A stretch of 64,000 nt of DNA from Prevotella veroralis DSM 19559 = JCM 6290 (lineage in GTDB: Bacteria > Bacteroidota > Bacteroidia > Bacteroidales > Bacteroidaceae), in the NCBI RefSeq assembly GCF_000377625.1, contig NZ_KB898325.1, forward strand, positions 310,001 through 374,000. Direction: 5' to 3'. Position 1 is the stretch's first letter, and the number at the start of each line of letters is the position of its first letter. The notes beneath the pieces are model-generated. The model had not been told where the DNA came from, ran no database searches, and saw only the letters and a list, made by a program, of their open reading frames with translations. Below are positions 1 through 6,955 of the stretch, piece by piece. Both the position numbers and the translations under genes were made by a program.

Positions 1-1322
1 ACTGCAACTGCACCAGAAGCACCCATTACAGCAATCTCTGAGCTTGGCCATGCGAAGTTAAGATCTGAACGAAGCTGCTTGCAACCCATTACGATGTGAG
101 AACCACCATAGCTCTTACGCAATGTGATTGTAATCTTTGGTACTGTAGCTTCGCCGTAAGCGTAGAGCAACTGAGCACCATGAAGAATAACGGCATTGTA
201 CTCCTGACCTGTACCTGGGAGGAAGCCCGGTACATCAACAAGTGATACGATTGGAATATTGAATGCGTCACAGAAACGAACGAAACGAGCACCCTTACGG
301 CTAGCGTTCGTATCCAATACACCTGCGTATGCTGAAGGCTGATTAGCAACGATACCAACACTCTGACCATTGAAACGAGCGAAACCAGTAATGATATTCT
401 TAGCAAACTTAGGTTGTACCTCGAAGAACTCTCCGTTATCAGTTACAGCCTGGATTACCTTATACATATCGTATGCTTGGTTTGGATCGTCTGGGATAAT
501 CTCATTCAAGAGGTCTTCCTTACGATCAATAGGGTCGGTACACTCTACACGTGGAGCTTCCTCACGATTGTTAGAAGGAATATAAGAAAGCAACTTCTTA
601 ATCAAGTCCATTGCCTCTTCTTCTGTCTTAGCCGTGAAACTAGTTACACCACTCTTAGACGCATGAACGCTGGCACCTCCAAGATGTTCTGCATCAATAT
701 CCTCACCTGTAACAGTCTTAACAACCTTAGGACCAGTAAGGAACATATAACTTGTTTGTTCCTTCATGATGATGAAGTCGGTTAAAGCTGGAGAGTAAAC
801 AGCACCACCTGCACAAGGACCAAGAATGCCAGAGATCTGTGGAATCACACCTGAAGCAAGAATGTTGCGCTCAAATATCTCGCCATAACCTGCCAATGCA
901 GAGATACCCTCTTGGATACGTGCACCACCAGAGTCGTTCATACAGATAACAGGTGCGCCGTTGGTCATAGCCATATCCATTACCTTACAGATCTTCTGCG
1001 CCATGGTTTCTGAAAGAGAACCACCATTTACAGTAAAATCTTGAGCATAGAGATAAACGAGGCGACCATCAATTGTTGCTGAACCAGCAACAACACCATC
1101 ACCTAAATATTGTTTCTTCTCCATACCAAAGTTGTGGCAACGATGGAGTTTGAACATATCATACTCCTCAAAACTACCTTTATCAACCAGCATTTCAATG
1201 CGCTCACGTGCAGTGTACTTGCCGCGCTCATGCTGCTTATCAATGGCTTTCTGACCACCGCCTAAGCGAGCCAACTCACGCTTCTCTACGAGAGCCTTGA
1301 TCTTTTCTGTTTGCTTACTCAT
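1..1322 (-). CDS. Acyl-CoA carboxylase, carboxyltransferase (beta) subunit, partial at window edge
   Basis: The gene runs off the left edge; about 440 N-terminal residues are visible from ATG at 1322 ([17 protein letters not shown]). The translation has the biotin-dependent carboxyltransferase fold signatures: [39 protein letters not shown] (acyl-CoA/oxyanion region) and, further on, [17 protein letters not shown] and [11 protein letters not shown]. The family includes propionyl-CoA carboxylase beta and methylmalonyl-CoA decarboxylase alpha (mmdA). In Bacteroidales the closest role is methylmalonyl-CoA decarboxylation/propionyl-CoA carboxylation in the succinate-propionate pathway. Which of the two applies depends on the downstream genes, which lie outside the window. 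No frameshift is visible. The family is certain; the exact substrate is inference. Confidence 0.93.
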   Translation of the reverse strand, partial: MSKQTEKIKALVEKRELARLGGGQKAIDKQHERGKYTARERIEMLVDKGSFEEYDMFKLHRCHNFGMEKKQYLGDGVVAGSATIDGRLVYLYAQDFTVNGGSLSETMAQKICKVMDMAMTNGAPVICMNDSGGARIQEGISALAGYGEIFERNILASGVIPQISGILGPCAGGAVYSPALTDFIIMKEQTSYMFLTGPKVVKTVTGEDIDAEHLGGASVHASKSGVTSFTAKTEEEAMDLIKKLLSYIPSNNREEAPRVECTDPIDRKEDLLNEIIPDDPNQAYDMYKVIQAVTDNGEFFEVQPKFAKNIITGFARFNGQSVGIVANQPSAYAGVLDTNASRKGARFVRFCDAFNIPIVSLVDVPGFLPGTGQEYNAVILHGAQLLYAYGEATVPKITITLRKSYGGSHIVMGCKQLRSDLNFAWPSSEIAVMGASGAVA

Positions 1323-1427
1323 AATTTGTTTTTATTTTCTTATAACCGTATTCTTATCTTCAATCTGATTATCCCTTTCAGGAAGGCTCTAAAACACCCT
1401 CTGAAAGAATCAGATGCAAAAGTAATA

Positions 1428-1459
1428 AAAAAGGTGGAGATTAGTATCTCCACCTTTTT
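1428..1459 (-). terminator. Strong intrinsic terminator between the HU-like gene and the carboxylase gene
   Basis: A 13-bp perfect stem (AAAAAGGTGGAGA at 1428-1440, complement at 1447-1459) with a 6-nt loop. It has A-runs on one side and T-runs on the other, so it can stop transcripts in either direction. It lies 21 bp past the stop of the minus-strand HU-like gene and about 105 bp upstream of the carboxylase start, so the two genes are probably separate units. Confidence 0.85.
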
Positions 1460-1480
1460 AAATATTGTTAAGGTATATCT

Positions 1481-1954
1481 TTATCCTGCCACCGGTCCAC
1501 CCTCTTCTTTATTCTCCTTTTCTTTCGGAGAAGGGTCGGGGCTTTCCTGTTTCTTTCCTTTCTTCCTCGCAGGATTATCCACATCCACCTGCAACTCCTT
1601 CAATGCCTTGCGCACTGGACTCTTCCATGTCAATGTTAGCCTCGGAGCTTTAAGACTCTTGGCGCATACATCCTTCTCGTTCTCCTCCATCTTCGAGGGC
1701 ACATTGACACGTAAAGAGAAGATGTCGCCGAGGTCTAAACCTGTACCCATGCGTGCACATTCAAGGATAAGATTACGCAGCGTGATAATCACGTTCCGAG
1801 CATCACCCTCAGTCAATGACGTCTCACGAACAATGCGCTCCAACACCATTTCGGGCGAGATCTTCTGCTGACCTTTCGGTACGGCAATATACACCGTCTT
1901 ACCCTTCATTTTTCCCATTGTCGCCTTACGAGGCGCAACTTTGAATTCAATCAT
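1481..1954 (-). CDS. HU-like DNA-binding protein (HU-HIG type) with charged C-terminal tail
   Basis: 157 residues. The N-terminal part (about 1-120) resembles the divergent HU family of Bacteroidetes (HU-HIG): MIEFKVAPRKATMGKMKGK, then VLERIVRETSLTEGDARNVI, which is the HU helical dimer region, and LDLGDIFSLRVNV, the HU beta-arm start. The last ~35 residues are a low-complexity Lys/Glu/Pro tail ending KENKEEGGPVAG. Such proteins are presumed nucleoid or locus-specific DNA binders; no target is known. The gene stands alone between a terminator and the palindromic array at 2028-2166. A similar Lys-rich tail is decodable at 28246-28344. Confidence 0.8.
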   Translation of the reverse strand: MIEFKVAPRKATMGKMKGKTVYIAVPKGQQKISPEMVLERIVRETSLTEGDARNVIITLRNLILECARMGTGLDLGDIFSLRVNVPSKMEENEKDVCAKSLKAPRLTLTWKSPVRKALKELQVDVDNPARKKGKKQESPDPSPKEKENKEEGGPVAG

Positions 1955-2027
1955 TTTGATTTAGTTTTTAATTAAACATTAGATTAATATATCAACATCA
2001 TTTTGATGTCTTTTTTCATGTGTTTTA

Positions 2028-2166
2028 TACCCAGCGGTTGGGTCGTCTTGTACCCAGCTGCTGGGTAGCATCGTACCCTGCCCGTTGGGTAGCCCCTTAC
2101 CCATTCGCTGGGTACGATCGCACTTCTTCGCTGGGTACAACTCTACCCATTCGCTGGGTACAAAAC
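2028..2166. repeat. Palindromic 23-bp tandem array (family C), about six units
   Basis: Units begin at 2028, 2051, 2074, 2098, 2121 and 2144, that is 23 bp apart except one of 24. Each full unit has a dyad of the form TACCCA-N4/5-TGGGTA, for example TACCCAGCTGCTGGGTA at 2051-2067. The unit at 2121 has lost the left arm, and those at 2028 and 2074 carry one arm change each. The array fills the gap between the stop of the lipoprotein gene (2189) and the start of the HU-like gene (1954). It is much richer in G+C than the surrounding intergenic DNA. An open frame crosses it on the minus strand only because 23-bp units cycle through frames without stops; I do not call a gene. Confidence 0.9.
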
Positions 2167-2188
2167 AGTCTACGAACAATCGCACGGA

Positions 2189-3781
2189 CTACTCGAACCC
2201 GCCGACCCTGAACCCGCGGTAGCGGTAGTAGTTGTGCACGGTGACGTTACCACTGCCGAAGTGCAGGCTGTACGCGCCGAGGTTGCTGTCCCATGGGTTA
2301 GCACTTGACGACCAATAGTAGCCGTAGCGGCCAACGCTGACCAGCTGACCAAAGGGGTAGTAACCCAAGGCGGGCAGGTAGAAGTATTTGTTTGCATCGG
2401 CTGCGGAAGGAAGGGTACTAGATACGGACCAGCTGCTGCTATTGCCCTTTGTTCGCCAATCGGTGCCGTCAACAGCGGTGTTGCTGTTGTAATTACCTTC
2501 AGCTTGTAATACTGACTTCTTCTTAAACCACATGCCGCCTTTATATAAATGCCCCATGGTAGTCCATAATTCGTCCCCGTCCCAACGAGGATCGCCCTTG
2601 CCAGCGTACCACGTCATCTCGTTCCCGTTTGGAAGGTCTTTGCATGAGTGGATGGCGGGGTTGCTTATGCCGTTACCTGGGTAACTTTCGTTGTACCAAC
2701 GATTGTAAAGGTCACTACTACTCTGGGCGTAGTTTGAGGAACTGTTACCATTAAGCGTTGGCTGACCTGTGTTTCCTAACAAGTGCTTTGTCCATTCGTA
2801 ACCATACCAGTATTGATTCTGAGCGTCCCACATGTAATAATGGTCGCCATCGTAGTCGCGTACGTTGAGGTTAGCAGTCATATCGTAGTAGGTGTTGGAA
2901 GCATAAGCAGTAGCAGGAAGAGTCTTCGTAATAGTACCCTCTACGTTGGTAGCTACGTCTTTTACCCAATAACGTACCCTTAAGGTATGAGTTCCTGGCT
3001 TTATTACCATGTAAGCTCCGTTAGTGGTTACGTTAGCTGCGCTGTTAGTCAGTGGGAAGCCGTTTGGATTGCTGCTACTGCCACTTGTAGTCAAGACGAT
3101 TTGTTTGCTTCCTGCTGAGCCTGTAAGGGCACCCGTGCTTGTGTTGACTGTATAAGTCTCTGCAATATCATTATCAGAGCTTACCTCCACCTTAGTTAAG
3201 TAACAGCTTTGCAGAATAGTGTTACTTGTGTAAGGCTGGAAGACAAGGTAAGCTGGCTGATGCTCTAACTGGAAGCTAAAGATACTACCACCGACTGCTC
3301 CTGTTGCCGTAGCTGTACCATAGTCGCCAGCTGTGCCGAAATGCTCGGTATTGTCTGGAGCTGTCTGCGTTTGGTTAGCAGAGATAGTTACTTGGCTGCC
3401 GTTACTGTTCTTACCCAAGTAATAAACTTTATAACTTGCACTTGCGCCAAACTTGCCAGGAACTCTATAACGGAAGGAAGCTACCTTCTGAGTTGGAGCG
3501 TTGCTACTCTTTCGCAATACACCGTCGTCGTCCTTTACGTAGATATAGTCGCCAGCTTCCCAATAGAAGTTTCCACTGTTGTAATCCATTGATGTGCGGG
3601 TCTTTGTTTCGTCACCTGCTACAAAGGTAGTGAGGTTCTTGTCGTTATTATCATTGGGGTTGGTGGGGGTCTGTGCAACGTCCTCGTTAGCGCAGGATGC
3701 AAATACCATCGCTATGCCGAACACGACTGCCAAAGACTTTAGTCGTGCGGTAAATGAATGTTGTTTCATTGTTTTCTTCAT
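2189..3781 (-). CDS. Surface lipoprotein, fimbrillin-like N-terminus and FISUMP-like C-terminus
   Basis: 530 residues. The signal peptide ends at a lipobox (VFASC, Cys about residue 29), so the protein should be lipidated. The next segment (TKTRTSMDYNSGNFYWEAGDYIYV) resembles the opening of Bacteroidales fimbrillin-like/Mfa-like lipoproteins. The C-terminal ~200 residues are rich in Trp/Tyr/Gly/Asn and end in GYYWSSS...LHFGSGNVTV...YRGFRVGGFE, the pattern of the Fibrobacter succinogenes major paralogous (FISUMP) domain. Base composition is visibly more G+C-rich than most neighbouring genes, which suggests transfer or a different mutational history. It is probably co-transcribed with the small gene 33 bp upstream. 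Function unknown; exposure and adhesion are guesses from family context. Confidence 0.8.
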   Translation of the reverse strand: MKKTMKQHSFTARLKSLAVVFGIAMVFASCANEDVAQTPTNPNDNNDKNLTTFVAGDETKTRTSMDYNSGNFYWEAGDYIYVKDDDGVLRKSSNAPTQKVASFRYRVPGKFGASASYKVYYLGKNSNGSQVTISANQTQTAPDNTEHFGTAGDYGTATATGAVGGSIFSFQLEHQPAYLVFQPYTSNTILQSCYLTKVEVSSDNDIAETYTVNTSTGALTGSAGSKQIVLTTSGSSSNPNGFPLTNSAANVTTNGAYMVIKPGTHTLRVRYWVKDVATNVEGTITKTLPATAYASNTYYDMTANLNVRDYDGDHYYMWDAQNQYWYGYEWTKHLLGNTGQPTLNGNSSSNYAQSSSDLYNRWYNESYPGNGISNPAIHSCKDLPNGNEMTWYAGKGDPRWDGDELWTTMGHLYKGGMWFKKKSVLQAEGNYNSNTAVDGTDWRTKGNSSSWSVSSTLPSAADANKYFYLPALGYYPFGQLVSVGRYGYYWSSSANPWDSNLGAYSLHFGSGNVTVHNYYRYRGFRVGGFE

Positions 3782-3814
3782 TGTTACTTTGTTCTCTTTG
3801 TTAATAACTCTCTG

Positions 3815-4024
3815 TTAGTCTTCCCATGATGGGTTCTCTTCGTCCTCGTCTTCCGCTTCTTCCTCCCATGACATTGAAGACTTAGCACTTGAAATGGTGC
3901 CGCCATGATGTCCTGGTCTGTGTTGACTTGGGAAAGACGTGTCCATCAAATTAGCGGTCTCGCTTACTTGGATTATCATGCAACTAGGTGCAGAATAATC
4001 CTTCTTAGTTTGTTCTTTTCTCAT
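3815..4024 (-). CDS. Small acidic-tailed protein, partner of the adjacent lipoprotein
   Basis: 69 residues from ATG at 4024 (MRKEQTKKDYSAPSCMIIQV...). A start at 4093 is possible, but the extra 23 residues look non-coding. It begins with the KKxYxAPxxxVIxV pattern seen in many short Bacteroidales proteins encoded beside fimbrillin or FISUMP lipoproteins. It then has NLMDTSFP, a His/Gly patch (RPGHHGG), SAKSSMSW, and a very acidic end (EEEAEDEDEENPSWED). There is no signal peptide or membrane segment. The 33-bp gap to the lipoprotein suggests co-expression. The role of this small family is unknown to me. Confidence 0.55.
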   Translation of the reverse strand: MRKEQTKKDYSAPSCMIIQVSETANLMDTSFPSQHRPGHHGGTISSAKSSMSWEEEAEDEDEENPSWED

Positions 4025-4205
4025 AACTTTCTGGATTAAAATAGTTGTTATATCGTTCTTATTTTGCTCTAAACGGGGTTCAAAAAAGGGCATAAAAAAG
4101 CGAACAAAGGAAACTCTTAGAAGTCCTTTGTTTACAGGGGTTACGGCACGCTTCGCGCGCGCGTATGCGAGAAGAAAAAATGTGTTATTAGACGCTAGGT
4201 GCGAA

Positions 4206-4226
4206 TGTGTGTGTGTGTGTGTGTGT
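4206..4226. repeat. TG dinucleotide microsatellite, (TG)10 plus T
   Basis: 21 bp of uninterrupted TG, the longest simple repeat seen in the window. It lies about 180 bp upstream of the small-protein start at 4024 and just downstream of a possible minus-strand -7 element. If that promoter is used, the repeat is in the 5' leader, where slippage could alter expression of the lipoprotein cassette. Confidence 0.9.
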
Positions 4227-4247
4227 TAGCAAATTATTTGGATTGAC

Positions 4248-4274
4248 CAAAGATAAAGTGCAAAAAGATGCAAA
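4248..4274 (-). promoter_or_regulatory. Possible weak promoter for the lipoprotein cassette
   Basis: On the minus strand TATCTTTG (4248-4255) matches the Bacteroidetes -7 element TAnnTTTG. The nearest TTTG (4271-4274) is only 15 bp away instead of the usual 19-21, so this is tentative. Confidence 0.35.
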
Positions 4275-4449
4275 GAACTTGATAATTCTTTGCAGTACTT
4301 CGTTCACTTGATATGTCATTGCTAATCGTCTCACGGCGGCAAAGGTAAGAAGAATAAATTAAAGGAGCAAGGAAAAGAAGAAAAAATCGTAACCTTGCCC
4401 CTCAAGTCTTAACTAATTTCTGGTCTAAACAGGAAGTACGATATTAAGA

Positions 4450-6582
4450 TTACCGTTGTTTATGGCGGCGTCCTCTCATAAAGTTGGGGTTATAACTCTT
4501 AGGGTTCTTTTCTCCATTACTTGTTGTGCTTTTGTGGCGAGTATTAGGCTTATCAACCTTGCCAGCACTGCGCCTTCGCGGTATGTCTGGAGAACTACCA
4601 ACTGCCTTTGGATCATATACAGCATGAGGATGACGCTTAGGCACATTATCATATAGTTTGCCAATCAGGTCACTGCGCCCTATACGTTGTAATTCTCGTT
4701 CTATATCCCGACGTGCCTCTGGCTTGTACCAAAAGAAGAACTGTCGTTGAGCTAGTTTCTCTTTGGGGGTCTTTGCTGAGAAGATAGGCTCTAAAGTATA
4801 TGGATCATAACCTGTGTACCATGCCTCTGTTGATACAGTCATTGGAGTTGGAGTGAAGTCCTGTATTTGCTCCAAATGGAAGTCTAAGTCCTTTGTCAGT
4901 ACTGCCAATTCCGCCATATCTTCTTCCTGACATCCAGGATGTGAAGAGATGAAATAAGGAATGATCTGTTGTCGTAAGCCTTCTTCACGATTAATTCTAT
5001 CAAATATTCTCTTAAAGATATAGAATTGTTGGAAGGAAGGCTTTCGCATTAACTTTAGAACACGATCTGAAGTGTGTTCCGGAGCAACCTTTAGTCGTCC
5101 ACTGACATGACGTGTAATCAGTTCATGTGTGTATTGTCTTGCTGCTTCATTACTCTTCTCATCTTTACTCTTATGCAATAGTAAATCGTATCGAACACCA
5201 GAACCAATGAAACTCTTTTTAATTCCAGAGAGTTCATCAACAGAATGATAAATATCGAGCAGTCTTGAATGATCAGTATTGAGGTTAGGGCAAATCTCTG
5301 GGTTTACACAGCTTGGACGTTTACAATGTTCACATGCCTTCTGATTCTTACCAGCCATACCATACATATTAGCTGAAGGCCCACCAAGATCGGAGAGGTA
5401 GCCTTTGAAATCAGGCATCTCTATAACTTGTTTTACCTCTTTCAGAATACTTTCCTTTGAACGACAGCTAACAAACTTACCTTGGTGAGCGGAGATTGTA
5501 CAGAAAGCACAACCACCGAAGCACCCGCGATGAATGTTAACACTATGTTTAATCATTTCATAGGCAGGAATTGTTTTACCACGATACTTGGGATGAGGTT
5601 CTCGAGTGTATGGCAAATCGTATGCAGCATCTACCTCGGCAGTTGTCATAGTGGGGTAGGGAGGATTTACAACAGCATAAAGATTGTCTACTGCTTGTAG
5701 AATACGTTGAGCATGTTTCTTGTTGGACTCCTCTTCTATATACTTGAAGTTTTCTGCTTGGAACTTTTTATTATGAAGACACGATTCATGTGAATGGAGA
5801 ACTATATCATTCTCATTAATTCCACCAGGTATTTCTTCTTCTTTACATAGATAGACTGTTTGAGGGACATTCTTAAGATCTTTTATCTTAATCCCTGTTT
5901 CTAGTTCCTTTGCAATCTCAACTACTTGCTTTTCCCCCATACCATAGATAATCATGTCAGCATGTGCATCACAAAGAATACACTTGCGCAGGCAATCTTT
6001 CCAATAGTCATAATGGGTCAAGCGACGTAAAGAGGCTTCGATACCTCCCAACACTACAGGAACATCAGGATAAAGTTGTTTTAGAATATTAGCATAAACA
6101 ATACTAGGATACTCTGGACGTAAGTCGTGACGACCATCAGGGGAATAAGCATCTTCCGACCGTAAGCGACGATTGGCAGTGTACTTATTTACCATTGAGT
6201 CCATGGCTCCGGGTGCAATACCAAAGTAGAGACGAGGACGACCTAACTTTTTGAAGTCTCGGAAGTCGCCATGCCAGTCAGGTTGTGGAACGATTGCAAC
6301 TTTATAACCTGCAGCTTCTAATGTACGACCAATAACGGCAACACCGAAAGCAGGATGATCAATATAGGCGTCACCTGAAAATAGGATGATATCCAACTGA
6401 TCCCATCCTCTTAATTCAACTTCTTTCTTTGTTGTCGGCAAAAAGTCGGTTAATTGAAACCGACTATAACTTTTTGTTTGCTCTTTGGAAGCAGTTACTT
6501 TTTGCTCTCTTCTTTGTGGAGTAGAAGTTGTGTCCTTTCTATTCTGCTTAGCAGATTCTTGTTTCTTCTTTTGTGAACTCAA
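4450..6582 (-). CDS. YgiQ family radical SAM protein
   Basis: 710 residues. The radical SAM cluster motif CX3CX2C is at residues 354-361 (GCFGGCAFC), followed by TISAHQGKF. The N-terminal ~300 residues carry the family's conserved B12-binding-like region (DIILFSGDAYIDHPAFG, GIEASLRRLTHYDYW). The C-terminus ends in a basic tail (FMRGRRHKQR). Length and order fit the YgiQ/UPF0313 family, whose reaction is not established. The reading frame opens with TTG at 6582; there is no ATG near the N-terminus, and the conserved sequence begins at about residue 43, so the true start could be slightly different. It is the last gene of the run 10378-4450, 17 bp after the preceding stop. Confidence 0.92.
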   Translation of the reverse strand: MSSQKKKQESAKQNRKDTTSTPQRREQKVTASKEQTKSYSRFQLTDFLPTTKKEVELRGWDQLDIILFSGDAYIDHPAFGVAVIGRTLEAAGYKVAIVPQPDWHGDFRDFKKLGRPRLYFGIAPGAMDSMVNKYTANRRLRSEDAYSPDGRHDLRPEYPSIVYANILKQLYPDVPVVLGGIEASLRRLTHYDYWKDCLRKCILCDAHADMIIYGMGEKQVVEIAKELETGIKIKDLKNVPQTVYLCKEEEIPGGINENDIVLHSHESCLHNKKFQAENFKYIEEESNKKHAQRILQAVDNLYAVVNPPYPTMTTAEVDAAYDLPYTREPHPKYRGKTIPAYEMIKHSVNIHRGCFGGCAFCTISAHQGKFVSCRSKESILKEVKQVIEMPDFKGYLSDLGGPSANMYGMAGKNQKACEHCKRPSCVNPEICPNLNTDHSRLLDIYHSVDELSGIKKSFIGSGVRYDLLLHKSKDEKSNEAARQYTHELITRHVSGRLKVAPEHTSDRVLKLMRKPSFQQFYIFKRIFDRINREEGLRQQIIPYFISSHPGCQEEDMAELAVLTKDLDFHLEQIQDFTPTPMTVSTEAWYTGYDPYTLEPIFSAKTPKEKLAQRQFFFWYKPEARRDIERELQRIGRSDLIGKLYDNVPKRHPHAVYDPKAVGSSPDIPRRRSAGKVDKPNTRHKSTTSNGEKNPKSYNPNFMRGRRHKQR

Positions 6583-6599
6583 ACGATTACTTCTTTAGT

Positions 6600-6935
6600 T
6601 TATTCTTCTATTGTCTCTTCTCCAAGATTCACCTCAACCTGATGTTCTGCTACCCAGGTCTTGTAAAGCTTAATAAGATTGTTAAGTCCAATAGCTTTCA
6701 TATTTTGATTGTAAATAACATCTAAACATAAATCCAAAAGTTCTTTATCCTTTCCAGGTTCAGACTCTAATAGACCACGAATATTAAACTTTAACTTATC
6801 AAGAATGTTTTCATCAACAATACCATTAGAATCTACAAGACCAGAGAGAAGGGCATACTTCTGAATAGTCTTTAGATGTTTATCACTAATTTCGATACTT
6901 CGCGTGCCTGTGGCATTTGCTTGAATTTTGTACAT
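6600..6935 (-). CDS. Hypothetical cytoplasmic protein, 111 aa
   Basis: Not recognised. A soluble, mostly helical protein: MYKIQANATGTRSIEISDKH, then alternating charged and hydrophobic stretches (NILDKLKFNIRGLLESEPGK, LLDLCLDVIYNQNMKAIGLN) and an acidic end. No signal peptide, membrane segment or metal motif. It sits 20 bp after the amidase gene and 17 bp before the YgiQ gene, so it is probably co-transcribed with both. Codon usage resembles its neighbours and the frame is clean, which supports a real gene. Confidence 0.7.
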   Translation of the reverse strand: MYKIQANATGTRSIEISDKHLKTIQKYALLSGLVDSNGIVDENILDKLKFNIRGLLESEPGKDKELLDLCLDVIYNQNMKAIGLNNLIKLYKTWVAEHQVEVNLGEETIEE

Positions 6936-6955
6936 AGCTTTAACTTTTAAGATTA

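Larger units (their letters stand above)
4025..4449. other. Intergenic region upstream of the lipoprotein cassette
   Basis: 425 bp without a convincing gene. It contains a GC alternation patch (CGCGCGCGCG near 4158-4167), the TG microsatellite at 4206-4226, and a possible minus-strand -7 element at 4248-4255. The YgiQ gene ends at 4450 on the same strand. Confidence 0.6.

Noticed and set aside
414-785. Plus-strand frame of 123 codons
   Set aside because: Antisense to the carboxyltransferase gene, which has strong family signatures.
1311-1871. Plus-strand frame of 186 codons
   Set aside because: Antisense shadow of the HU-like gene and its terminator.
1979-2185. 68-residue protein across the palindromic array
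   Set aside because: The open frame comes from the stop-free repeat unit; there is no promoter or homologous pattern beyond the repeat-derived WV/YP motifs.
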